A stretch of DNA of 64,000 bases from Deltaproteobacteria bacterium (GTDB taxonomy: Bacteria > Desulfobacterota > Binatia > UBA1149 > JAJCZL01). Position numbers and translations under genes: made by a program. Positions 43,114-51,474 of the stretch are shown here, piece by piece. Numbering within the stretch: position 1 is the stretch's first letter; every line of letters begins with the position of its first letter. The stretch is taken from positions 62,001 to 126,000 of the forward strand of contig JAJCZL010000027.1 in NCBI GenBank assembly GCA_029262415.1, written 5' to 3'. A model generated the notes under the pieces. The model saw only the letters and a program-made list of their open reading frames with translations. It was not told where the DNA came from and made no database searches.

Positions 43114-44888
43114 CGATGGTCCGATGTTTCGTGTACGGCGGAAACTGCGCTCATGCGTTCGAGATCGGCGGCGAGGATACGGTCGATACGATCACTCCAG
43201 TCGCGATCGGCCTCGGGCGCGTAGCCGGGGATGAGGTGGCGGCGGATGAAGAAAGCGGCGACATCGGCTTTTTCGCTGCCTACGCCGCGTGCACTTTCCG
43301 CTTCGGCTTCGATGAGCAGTCGCGTCGCCTGCAACAGCCGCGTGAGTTCAGTGAGCTGACGGCGAAAGTGCGTCTCTCCGTGTTGGGTATTACTCAGCGA
43401 CGTCTTGATGCGCTCGCGCAGCGCGCGTAACGACGATGACAACGCCGCAGCATCCTCGGCTGGTGAGGCACCGTCGCGACCGTCGAGGCCGCGCAGACCG
43501 TCTTCGACTTCGGTGTAGACCTCATCGAGGATGCCCATGCGCACCGAGTCGCGCAATACCTGGTTGCTGAGCACGTTGTGGGTTCCCTCCCAGCTCTCGA
43601 ATACGATGTTGTCGCGTAGCAGGCGTGGCACGGGCGAGAAGTCTTCGATCGTGCCGTTGCCGCCGAGCACTTCGACGGCCATGCGGCACGATTCGCTCGC
43701 AGCGATCGACGTAATGTACTTATTGGCGTTGACCACGAATCGGTACAGTGCGCGGTGGTGCTCGTCGGCACGCCCGGTGTCGATTCGGTCGATCAACCCG
43801 GTCAGGTACATCGTCGAAGCGAGCGCAGCGGCTTCCTCGCACTTAATCGTTGCCAGTGTCTCGCGGATGAGAGGATATTCGGCGATGGTCTTTCCGAATG
43901 CGGTGCGGCACGAAGCGTAGGACGCGGCTTCTATGTACGCGCGCCGCATCACGCCGGTTGAGCCGAGTGCGTTGATCCAGCGCGAGCAATTGAGCACAAC
44001 CCCGACCGCAATCTTGAAACCGTCGGCCGGGTCTCCGATCGGGTATCCGACAGCGCCCTCGAAGTCGATCTCTGCGCTGGCCATCGCACGGGTACCGAGC
44101 TTGCTTTTGAGGCGGCGAATTCGGAAGTGATTGACGCTACCGTCGCGCAGTCGGCGCGGAACCAAGAAGGCGCCGAGCCCCGCCGTCCCGCTGCCCGGCC
44201 CGGCGACCCGTGCCGTCATGAGAAATTGATCGGCGTTTGCGACTGAGCAGAACCATTTTTCTCCGGATATGCGCCATGTACCTTCGGACTCGGGGTCGGG
44301 TTCGGCGCGCACCAGATTTGCGCCGACGTCACTTCCGCCCTGTACTTCGGTCAGGTATTGCGCGCCGATGTCGGCGTTGTCGTAGTCGCGGTCGATGAGC
44401 GGTGGCAGGTATTTCTCGCGCAATTCGGCCGGCCCGTGTTCGCGCAGGGCGCGGATCAGTCCAGCTGTGCACGCGACGGGGCAAGCGTGTCCGCCTTCGC
44501 CTTGGTGACACAGCAGGTAAAAGAGCGCCGCCTGTTCAAAGGCTCGGCTCGGCTCGTTATGCAAGGCGAGAAGGCCGGCGCGCCACACGTGGCGGCCCGC
44601 CTCTTGGTAGGAGGAGTGGAATTCTATGTGCTCGGTGCGCTCGCCGATCCCGTCCCATCCGCGCAACACCGGTAAGTTCTCGATACGTTCGCAGTCGGCG
44701 ACCAGTGGCTCCAACGCTTCGCCGACCGTGCGGCCGAACTCGTGTAGCCGCTCTGCCATCTCGTCGAGGGCTTCGCAGCCGGCCGAGGTTCGCAGCACTT
44801 CGGCCAGATTCGGGTTGCAGGCGTAGTAGTCGGTCGGTTTGCCGGCCATCCATTTTCTAAGCAGCGCGCGTCCGGGGTTGTCTTCCAT
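43110..44888 (-). CDS. AidB/ACAD11-like acyl-CoA dehydrogenase
   Basis: A 592-residue long acyl-CoA dehydrogenase of the AidB type. It has an N-terminal extension (YYACNPNLAEVL), ACPVACTAG, TEVQGGSDVGAN, SGEKWFCSVANADQFL, the catalytic Glu region FESWEGTHNVLSNQVLRD, and an extra C-terminal helical region of about 120 residues. E. coli AidB protects DNA against alkylation and has weak isovaleryl-CoA activity. Members beside lipid genes are ordinary acyl-CoA dehydrogenases, which is more likely here. ATG 44888 is chosen, since the frame upstream to 45017 is shadow. Coupled to the alpha/beta-hydrolase. Confidence 0.9.
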   Translation of the reverse strand: MEDNPGRALLRKWMAGKPTDYYACNPNLAEVLRTSAGCEALDEMAERLHEFGRTVGEALEPLVADCERIENLPVLRGWDGIGERTEHIEFHSSYQEAGRHVWRAGLLALHNEPSRAFEQAALFYLLCHQGEGGHACPVACTAGLIRALREHGPAELREKYLPPLIDRDYDNADIGAQYLTEVQGGSDVGANLVRAEPDPESEGTWRISGEKWFCSVANADQFLMTARVAGPGSGTAGLGAFLVPRRLRDGSVNHFRIRRLKSKLGTRAMASAEIDFEGAVGYPIGDPADGFKIAVGVVLNCSRWINALGSTGVMRRAYIEAASYASCRTAFGKTIAEYPLIRETLATIKCEEAAALASTMYLTGLIDRIDTGRADEHHRALYRFVVNANKYITSIAASESCRMAVEVLGGNGTIEDFSPVPRLLRDNIVFESWEGTHNVLSNQVLRDSVRMGILDEVYTEVEDGLRGLDGRDGASPAEDAAALSSSLRALRERIKTSLSNTQHGETHFRRQLTELTRLLQATRLLIEAEAESARGVGSEKADVAAFFIRRHLIPGYAPEADRDWSDRIDRILAADLERMSAVSAVHETSDHR

Positions 44889-45123
44889 CCCGGTAGTGTT
44901 GCCGCGTGCACGGTTACTCACAAGCGCGGGCCGATCGGGGCGGCAGCGCGGCTGCCGCATTGCGTCAGGAAAACCTTCCACGAACTGGGACACTTGCGCC
45001 GCAACCCCGCGCTGCATACTTTGTCGCGCGGCCCGGATGACCCGGAGCCGTCAGCGATCGCGCCCTTACTGAGGCGCGCGTCCCCCGGCGGCCGCTTTTG
45101 GCACCGGAGACCCGGAGACATTG

Positions 45124-45690
45124 ATGGAGAAGGTTCAAGCTACAAACCTACGACCCGGCATGGTTATCGATTACGAAGGCAACCCGTGCCGCGTACTCAC
45201 TTTCACGCACCGCACGCCCGGCAAAGGCAACGCGGTCGTCCAGGCCAAACTTCGCAACATTAGGACCGGCATCCAGACGGAAAAGCGCTTCATATCCACA
45301 GAGACCTGCGACCGCATCTCGGTGACGGGTCGCGACATGAACTACTTGTACGCCGAAGCCGACGGCTACGTGTTCATGGACCAAGAAACCTATGAACAGC
45401 TCACGCTACCCGCCGACATGCTCGAGGCCGAGGCGCCGTGGCTGGATGAGAACATCAAGGTTACCGTTCAGTACTTCGGTGATGAGCCGATGGGCATCGA
45501 GCTTCCGCGTTCGGTCGAGATTGTGGTTGCACAGACTGAGCCGGGAATGAAAGGCGCGACGGCAACGGGTGGGCCGAAGCCTGCAACCTTGGCCAACGGC
45601 GTGGTGATCAAGATCCCGCAGTTCATCGAGCAGGGTGAGCTGCTTCGCGTCGATCCCGTCGAGGGCAAGTACATTGAGAGGGTACGTTGA
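45124..45690 (+). CDS. efp: elongation factor P
   Basis: A 188-residue EF-P, which rescues ribosomes stalled on polyproline. Domain I holds the loop TPGKG with K34, the residue that is beta-lysylated in E. coli or carries aminopentanol in Bacillus. The Arg-type (EarP) sequence is not used. Domain III is complete (KGATATGGPKPATLANG, VKIPQFIEQGELLRVDPVEGKYIERV-like end). No epmA or earP is visible. The stop is followed with zero spacing by an SDR gene, whose family also contains the Bacillus EF-P-modifying enzyme YmfI. Start ATG 45124; TTG 45121 is also in frame. Confidence 0.96.
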   Translation: MEKVQATNLRPGMVIDYEGNPCRVLTFTHRTPGKGNAVVQAKLRNIRTGIQTEKRFISTETCDRISVTGRDMNYLYAEADGYVFMDQETYEQLTLPADMLEAEAPWLDENIKVTVQYFGDEPMGIELPRSVEIVVAQTEPGMKGATATGGPKPATLANGVVIKIPQFIEQGELLRVDPVEGKYIERVR

Positions 45691-46458
45691 ATGAAACTTG
45701 AGAATGTAAACGCGGTTGTCACCGGCGGTGCGTCGGGTCTCGGGCTGGCCACGGTCAAGGCGATCGTCGCCGGCGGCGGACGCGTAACGATCCTTGATCG
45801 TGCGCAGTCCGACGGTGCCAACGTCGCAGCGGAACTTGGTGATGCAGTGATCTTCAGCGCCAGCGACGTGACCAGCGAAGAGGCTGTCAACACCACGCTG
45901 GATGCGACCGTGAAGGCCTTCGGTTCGGTCAACACAGCGGTCAACTGCGCCGGTGTCGGCACTGCGATGAAGACCACCGGCAAGGGCGGTCCGATGCCGC
46001 TCGATATGTTCAAGATGACGGTTGAGATAAACCTCGTCGGTACCTTCAACGTGACACGGCTCGCGGCCACGCGGATGCTCGAAAACGCTGCCGACCAGGA
46101 CGGGGAGCGTGGAGTGATCGTCAACACCGCATCGGTTGCGGCGTTCGATGGCCAGATCGGCCAAGTGGCCTACAGTGCCTCCAAGGCAGGGGTCGTCGGC
46201 ATGACACTGCCGATCGCGCGCGACTTGAGCCGCGTAGGAATCCGCTGCTGCACGATCGCGCCGGGTACCTTCGACACGCCGATGCTCGCGTTGCTTCCCG
46301 ACGAGGCACGCGAGGCTCTGGCGGCCGGTATTCCGTTCCCGTCGCGCTTGGGACACCCCGATGAGTTCGCGATGCTCGCTTGCGAGATTATTCGTAACCC
46401 GTACCTGAACGCCGAAACAATTCGGCTAGACGGTGCGTTGCGCATGCCTCCGCGCTGA
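45691..46458 (+). CDS. SDR, type 2 3-hydroxyacyl-CoA dehydrogenase-like (HSD10-like)
   Basis: A 255-residue classical SDR. TGGASGLG is at 11-18, NCAG at about 88-91, catalytic Ser in NTASVAAFDGQ, and YSASK (Tyr/Lys) follow. The block GIRCCTIAPGTFDTPML and FPSRLGHPDEFA are typical of type 2 3-hydroxyacyl-CoA dehydrogenases (HSD17B10-like), which oxidise 3-hydroxy-2-methylacyl-CoA and steroids. It starts at the base after the efp stop and is followed by a MenB/BadI-type crotonase, fitting acyl-CoA or alicyclic-ring degradation. A role in EF-P modification cannot be excluded from context. Confidence 0.88.
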   Translation: MKLENVNAVVTGGASGLGLATVKAIVAGGGRVTILDRAQSDGANVAAELGDAVIFSASDVTSEEAVNTTLDATVKAFGSVNTAVNCAGVGTAMKTTGKGGPMPLDMFKMTVEINLVGTFNVTRLAATRMLENAADQDGERGVIVNTASVAAFDGQIGQVAYSASKAGVVGMTLPIARDLSRVGIRCCTIAPGTFDTPMLALLPDEAREALAAGIPFPSRLGHPDEFAMLACEIIRNPYLNAETIRLDGALRMPPR

Positions 46459-46507
46459 CGCGCGGTTAGGCCGCAGCCGCTCACCGGCTGCACGGAGGGG
46501 CGTCCCG

Positions 46508-47299
46508 GTGTTGTACGAAGACATCCTATTCGAGAAGGCTGACGGCACGGCCTGGCTGACGATCAACCGCGAGGACAAGGGCAACGCCTTCCGCCTGCAG
46601 ACGGTTGGCGAACTGATCGATGCGCTCGAACACGCGCGTCGCGATGTTTCGGTGCGCACCGTCGTTATCACCGGCTCAGGCCGGAAGTTCTTCTGCATCG
46701 GCGGCGACCACGATGCTGCTCACGATGAGGAAGACGGCTTGTTACACTACCGAAACACCTTCCCGGTCGTCGACCTTTACGATCTGATAGACAAACTTCC
46801 GGTGCCGGTGATCGCGATGGTCAACGGCTTCGCGGTTGGTGGCGGCAACGTGCTTGCGATGGTTTGCGATCTTACGGTTGCGTCCTCCGCTGCTGTGTTC
46901 CGTCAGGTTGGGCCCTCGATGGGTAGCTTCGACGCCGGATACGGCACCTGGTACCTGGAGGAAACCATCGGGCGCAAGCGCGCGAAAGAGGTCTGGTACT
47001 TCAACCGAAAATACAGCGCCGCGCAGGCCATGGATATGGGCCTGGTCAACGAGGTGGTGGCGCCGGATCAGCTCCGCGCCAGGGTATCGGCGCTGTGCGC
47101 AGAGCTTTCAGAACGGGGGCCTCAAGCGCTCGCAGCACTCAAAGCATCGTTTCATGCACGGCACAGCGGAGTTACGGGCCTTTCGCGGGTCGCGCTCGAT
47201 TTGCTCACCCCGCATTACTACCGAGGCGAGGAGTCCAAGGAACTTGCTCGTGCGTTCGCTGCGCGCGAGAAGCCGGACCAGAAAAAGTTCTTCAAGTAG
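46508..47299 (+). CDS. crotonase-fold enzyme of MenB/BadI type
   Basis: A 263-residue enoyl-CoA hydratase/isomerase-fold protein. It has the CoA-oxyanion blocks FFCIGGD (61-67) and NGFAVGGGN (106-114), then QVGPSMGSFDAGYG (133-146) and AKEVWYFNRKYSAAQAMDMGLVNEVV-type helix. This QxGPxxGSxDxGYG block separates MenB (dihydroxynaphthoyl-CoA synthase) and BadI (2-ketocyclohexanecarboxyl-CoA hydrolase) from ordinary hydratases. BadI opens an alicyclic ring to pimelyl-CoA. With an SDR upstream and no other men genes here, a BadI-like ring-opening role is favoured (inference). The start is GTG 46508 after GGAGGGG; the frame upstream to 46433 overlaps the SDR. Confidence 0.8.
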   Translation: MLYEDILFEKADGTAWLTINREDKGNAFRLQTVGELIDALEHARRDVSVRTVVITGSGRKFFCIGGDHDAAHDEEDGLLHYRNTFPVVDLYDLIDKLPVPVIAMVNGFAVGGGNVLAMVCDLTVASSAAVFRQVGPSMGSFDAGYGTWYLEETIGRKRAKEVWYFNRKYSAAQAMDMGLVNEVVAPDQLRARVSALCAELSERGPQALAALKASFHARHSGVTGLSRVALDLLTPHYYRGEESKELARAFAAREKPDQKKFFK

Positions 47300-47316
47300 G
47301 CGATTGAGACAGTGCA

Positions 47317-48564
47317 ATGAAGGACGACCAACCCAGAGCCGCGGTCGGGTGGCGCGCGGCCCCTTGGTTCATGTTGGCGGTTCTTACCTGCGTCAACGCC
47401 ATCAACTGGGCCGACCGTCAGGTTGTTCCGATCCTTTTCCCGGCTATCCGTTCCGAACTGGGATTGACCGACACCCAGCTCGGCGTCGTCGGGGGTCTCG
47501 CTTTCTCGATGATTTATGCGATCTCCGCTTTCGCGTTCGGCCGCGCGGCCGACCGTTCGATACGCCGTAACCTCATCGTCGGGGGCTTGGTGGTATGGAG
47601 CGTAGCGACCGCCGCGAGTGGTTTGGCCGACGGCTTTGGCAGCCTCTTCGCGGCCAGGTTCTTCACCGGCATAGGTGAGGCGAGCCTCTATCCTTGTGCG
47701 GTCTCGCTCATTTCGGAGCGCTTTCCGGCCGCGGCACGGGGCAAGGCGATGGGGATCTTCGGTGCAGCGGCAGCGGTCGGCAGCGGTGTCGGGATCGGCT
47801 TGGGCGGTGGACTGGCCGAGAGCGCCGGCTGGCGCACGGTCTTCTTCTACTACGGCGGCGTCGGCTTGCTGTTCGTGCCGCTTTTGATGCTGGTCCGCGA
47901 AGATCGCAGACCGTCGACAGAGGATCACAAGGTTCCGTTCCGCGAGGTGATCGGTGGGCTGCTGGGTGATGTCCGCCTTGTCACCGTATGGATCAGCGGG
48001 ATGATCATGATCGGATGCGCGGTCGGTTACTCGGCGTGGGTTCCTTCGTATTTTGTGCGTGAACGCGGCTTTGAGGTATCTGAAGCAGGCCGCCTGTTCG
48101 GTTTTGGTTACCTCGCCGGCGGCGTTGTCGGCAGCCTGCTTGGGGGTTACTTCGTAGACCGCCGCCGAAGGGTGCGTTTTGCAGGAGACATGGACGTGAG
48201 CGCGGCGTGCGCGTTCATCGCGGTACCGATCGTGTTGATCACCTTGCTCGTGGACTCACCGATCGCCTACACGGCATCGGCGATTCTCGGGCCGGTCGCG
48301 ATCTTCGCGTACTTTCCTGCTCTGCAAACCATTCTTGCCGACTTGGTTCCGCAGCGGCGCCTCGGCCTCGCCTACGCTGTTCATATCCTCTTTCTCGGCG
48401 GTATCGGCTCGGCAGCAGGGCCGTTCGTGATCGGCGCTGTTTCGGATGCGGCCGGTAGTTTGCTGCTCGCAATGTACGTTCCAATCGTGGGCATGGTTGC
48501 AGCCGGCTTGCTTGCTTGGTATTCCGGAACGCTTATCCGTCGGCTGACCCCGCCCGATGGATGA
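47317..48564 (+). CDS. MFS transporter (Spinster-like)
   Basis: A 415-residue transporter with twelve hydrophobic segments. The N-terminal half has NWADRQVVPIL, FGRAADRSIRRN (MFS loop 2-3 motif A) and RFFTGIGEASLYPCAVSLISERFP. The style is that of Spinster-like MFS carriers, which in bacteria often carry organic acids or lipids. ATG 47317 lies 17 bases after the MenB/BadI-type gene, so it may import or export the substrate of that pathway. Its 3' end overlaps the next gene by eight bases. Confidence 0.9.
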   Translation: MKDDQPRAAVGWRAAPWFMLAVLTCVNAINWADRQVVPILFPAIRSELGLTDTQLGVVGGLAFSMIYAISAFAFGRAADRSIRRNLIVGGLVVWSVATAASGLADGFGSLFAARFFTGIGEASLYPCAVSLISERFPAAARGKAMGIFGAAAAVGSGVGIGLGGGLAESAGWRTVFFYYGGVGLLFVPLLMLVREDRRPSTEDHKVPFREVIGGLLGDVRLVTVWISGMIMIGCAVGYSAWVPSYFVRERGFEVSEAGRLFGFGYLAGGVVGSLLGGYFVDRRRRVRFAGDMDVSAACAFIAVPIVLITLLVDSPIAYTASAILGPVAIFAYFPALQTILADLVPQRRLGLAYAVHILFLGGIGSAAGPFVIGAVSDAAGSLLLAMYVPIVGMVAAGLLAWYSGTLIRRLTPPDG

Positions 48565-50101
48565 CCGGTTACTCACGGTGGAGGATTGGTTGCGCCGACA
48601 CGGCGCGGATTCTCCTATCTTGGTCGTCGCACCGCACGGTGGCCGCCGCACGCGTCCGGTGCGACGCAGCGACGGCGTAAACGACCTCCATACTGCCGAG
48701 ATAGCCGAAGAGATCGCCGAGCGGCTCGGTGCACGCGCGTTGATCAACCACAGTTTGGATCGCAACGAAGCAGATCTGAACCGGATCAGCGATCTGTGCG
48801 AAAAGGCCCCGGAGTTCCTCGCGGCGTTGCGCGAGCACGTCGAAACCGTGCCCGGCGGCCGCGCGCTCGCGCTCTTCGTTCACGGTTGGAACATGACGCT
48901 GCCGTGCTGCGACATCGGCGTGGGGCTAAAACGGCATAAAAACAAGCTGTTCGGGCGTTATCCTACGGTTTCGCGTGAGTTCTTTGATGCTGCTCTACCC
49001 GCACTCGAGCGTGCCTTTACCGAGCGTGGTCTGACCGCCGAACTCGGCATGCGCTACCCCGGTATCGGCGCAGATAATGTCATGCAGCTTTTCAGTGGTC
49101 GCCATCACGACCATCGCCACGAGGATGTTCGCGTGCTCGCCGGGTTGGCCGTCGCAGGCCGTGTCGAGGCCGTCCAGCTCGAGCTGGGAATCCCGTTGCG
49201 CTGGCGCGGGCCGCGGCGCCGCGAAACTATCGATGCGATCGTAGAGGCGATTACCGGTATCGATCTGCAGATGCGCGGACCGCGGGCGTTGTGGAAGTTG
49301 CCTGCGGCAAACAAGACCGTCGCCGGCAACGCGGTGGTCGAGGCCGGCTACGGCTTGCAGGCCGCCCTTGCGCAGCCCGGCATCGGTCTGTTCGCCGGTG
49401 TCGAAGCGACCGGCAAGACTTCGATGGCTGTGCGCATTTGTCTGGTGCGTGAGGACGGCACGATGTTGTTGTTCGTCGCCGAGAGTAGCTGGGACGGTAG
49501 CGCGGGTTGCTACCAAACCAATGGTCTCTCTTGGCGGGTCGGCGATGACGGCGCTTGGCGTGCGCGTTTTGCAGGCCCGATGGTGGCCTACCCGACACAC
49601 GACGCCTACGAGGATCTGGAGACGGGGTTGGCCGATTCAACGCTGGCCGAAGCGGCAGTTGAACTCGACGCATATGAAGACAATGAGCTGCCGCCACCGT
49701 TTCGACGCCTGCGCTATAAGCTGGTCTGGCGTGGCGCGCAGGGAGTGCCCGACGGAGACTTATCGGGGAGCTGTGTCGCGGTATGCGAGCGTGGCGGTCG
49801 GCGCGGCTCGGCTGTGCAGCGGCCGCCGACCGGCGCAGGCAGCGATAGCGCACGGATCTTCTTCACTGTCGGGCGAGCCCCGGAGGCTGTAGGTGACGCG
49901 CTTATAGACTCCGACGGCTGCGTTCACAGCGGTCGCGGAGCGGGCACCCGGGTCACGGCGCGTGTACCGGTGTGGCGGCCGATGCCGGGCGGTGTTCTGA
50001 CACGTTTCACTTTCGGCACTTTGCGCAGCGCCGACGGTGAGCGCATGGCCGTTTACGATCGCCTCGAAGTCTTCACGGCGGCGCCAAAACGACCGACATA
50101 G
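48557..50101 (+). CDS. N-formylglutamate amidohydrolase-like protein with unknown C-terminal half
   Basis: A 514-residue protein. Residues about 18-215 show the zinc-dependent N-formylglutamate amidohydrolase (FGase) pattern: HGG (27-29), DLH (43-45) and RNEADLNR (69-76), then a His-rich GRHHDHRHEDV. FGases free glutamate from N-formylglutamate or act as related carboxypeptidase-like enzymes. Residues about 240-514 have no match I recognise, being beta-rich with LLFVAESSWDGSAGCY, FRRLRYKLVW and VRVPVW-like strands. ATG 48557 overlaps the MFS gene stop by eight bases, so it is cotranscribed with the transporter. It has no signal peptide. Confidence 0.65.
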   Translation: MDDRLLTVEDWLRRHGADSPILVVAPHGGRRTRPVRRSDGVNDLHTAEIAEEIAERLGARALINHSLDRNEADLNRISDLCEKAPEFLAALREHVETVPGGRALALFVHGWNMTLPCCDIGVGLKRHKNKLFGRYPTVSREFFDAALPALERAFTERGLTAELGMRYPGIGADNVMQLFSGRHHDHRHEDVRVLAGLAVAGRVEAVQLELGIPLRWRGPRRRETIDAIVEAITGIDLQMRGPRALWKLPAANKTVAGNAVVEAGYGLQAALAQPGIGLFAGVEATGKTSMAVRICLVREDGTMLLFVAESSWDGSAGCYQTNGLSWRVGDDGAWRARFAGPMVAYPTHDAYEDLETGLADSTLAEAAVELDAYEDNELPPPFRRLRYKLVWRGAQGVPDGDLSGSCVAVCERGGRRGSAVQRPPTGAGSDSARIFFTVGRAPEAVGDALIDSDGCVHSGRGAGTRVTARVPVWRPMPGGVLTRFTFGTLRSADGERMAVYDRLEVFTAAPKRPT

Positions 50102-50239
50102 CATCTGTCGCACGCGGTGCATGGTAGTGCGCAAAAAAGGCACGCCGGTACTCACCCGTCCGGGTGGGTGCGGTGCCGCCGGCGTGTAGTCAGCCGCACA
50201 AAGTGGCGCTAGGATTCGAGTCTACGGAGGTTAACCCAA

Positions 50240-50596
50240 ATGACTCGTTCCAAAATTTCTTCCAAACTAACCCTAAGTACGCTGTTGGCGTCGGCCGCGA
50301 TCGTGACGATCCTCGCCGGTCCGGCTGCCGCCGAGTACCCCTTCGACTACCAGCGCGGGCATGACGACAACTTCATGCGTGTCGCGGTACCGCCGGTATA
50401 TCTGGCCGGATTCATCCTCGATTGGGCTATCTACCGCCCGGTTCACGCCATCATGCGCGTTACCACTGGTGGCCATGAGCACCACATCAACAGGTACTCA
50501 AATGACCGCACGGGCACACGCGTGCACAACATAATCCACGGTGACGGCGAGCGTATCGACGCCGGCACACAGATCGTTGACGCGCGTTTGTACTGA
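50240..50596 (+). CDS. small secreted protein of unknown function
   Basis: A 118-residue exported protein. ACGGAGG sits upstream of ATG 50240. The signal peptide is about 1-31 (LASAAIVTILAGPAAA-E). The mature part has YPFDYQRGHDDNFMRVAVPPVYLAG and a His/Gly segment GGHEHHINRYSNDRTG. No family recognised. It stands alone before a hairpin. Confidence 0.6.
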   Translation: MTRSKISSKLTLSTLLASAAIVTILAGPAAAEYPFDYQRGHDDNFMRVAVPPVYLAGFILDWAIYRPVHAIMRVTTGGHEHHINRYSNDRTGTRVHNIIHGDGERIDAGTQIVDARLY

Positions 50597-50689
50597 GCCT
50601 GCGCATTCACCCGGGCCGAACGAGTTTTCGCCGGAGTCTGTTTAGGGGGGGAGGGCGCGACCGCTACAGGTGAGCGGTCTGCCCGACTG

Positions 50690-50724
50690 ATTGCCGCCGT
50701 CCGCTTTTAGCCGACGGCGGCAAT
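50690..50724. terminator. perfect 12-bp hairpin between convergent genes
   Basis: ATTGCCGCCGTC (50690-50701) pairs perfectly with GACGGCGGCAAT (50713-50724) around an 11-base loop. It lies between the small secreted protein gene and the convergent tpx. A second, smaller hairpin (50659-50665 with 50673-50679) precedes it. There is no T run, so it may act through RNA stability or a factor rather than as a classical rho-independent terminator. Confidence 0.6.
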
Positions 50725-50755
50725 CCCATGTCTGGGGCTTTCTGCCTTACTCGCT

Positions 50756-51259
50756 CTAGCCCTTGGCCGCCGCAAGCGCGGCGTCGTAGTCGGGCTCTTC
50801 GGCGATCTCCGGGACCAGTTGAGCGTATGTGACATTGTTGTCGCCATCGATCACGAAGACCGCGCGAGCGGTAACGCCTTGTAAGGGCCCGTCGGCAATC
50901 GCCACGCCGTAGCGCTCGCCGAATGCGCGGTCGCGCAGGTCTGAGCACGCCGATACCGATTCAATACCCTCGGTTTCGCAAAAGCGCTTCATCGCGAATG
51001 GAAGATCCGAACTCACGACTAACACCTCGGTGTTGCCCAGAGCTGCGGCTTTCTCGTTGAACTTGCGCGTCTCGGTCTGGCATACCGGGGTATCCAGACT
51101 CGGCACGGTGACGATGATCTTCGTCTTTCCGGCAAGTGAGTCGAGTGTCACCGGCGACAGATCCGATTTTGTAAGATTGAAAGCGGGAGCTTTGCCACCG
51201 ACAGCCGGCATTGTTCCGCGTAGATTGCAGGGATTTCCTTTTAGATTGACGGTCGCCAT
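50756..51259 (-). CDS. tpx: thiol peroxidase (atypical 2-Cys peroxiredoxin)
   Basis: A 167-residue thiol peroxidase that reduces peroxides with thioredoxin. The peroxidatic block VPSLDTPVC has Cys60, and the resolving Cys94 is in RFCETEG, matching the C61/C95 pair of E. coli Tpx. The FAMKRF and VIDGDNNVTYAQLV regions are typical. ATG 51259 aligns with the family start; an upstream frame to 51298 adds nothing conserved. Divergent from the GT9 gene. Confidence 0.95.
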   Translation of the reverse strand: MATVNLKGNPCNLRGTMPAVGGKAPAFNLTKSDLSPVTLDSLAGKTKIIVTVPSLDTPVCQTETRKFNEKAAALGNTEVLVVSSDLPFAMKRFCETEGIESVSACSDLRDRAFGERYGVAIADGPLQGVTARAVFVIDGDNNVTYAQLVPEIAEEPDYDAALAAAKG

Positions 51260-51474
51260 AGCGCCCTTATGCCACGACGGTGCGTGCTTGCAATGCACGG
51301 TCGCCGGTTCGGCCGATTATCGCCGGATATTGGACTGCGCAACCGGCGCGCTCCCGGAGCGTCTGTGTGGATCCGGCCGCGCAACCAGCTAGACTCTCGC
51401 TCGACGATTGGCGCGCGCACATCGTTCCTGAACGCATCAAGAGTGCGCGCGCAATGCACGGAGAAGAGCGGGAG

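Noticed and set aside
45406-46356. Minus-strand frame of 316 codons opposite efp and the SDR
   Set aside because: Antisense shadow of two certain genes with no independent support.
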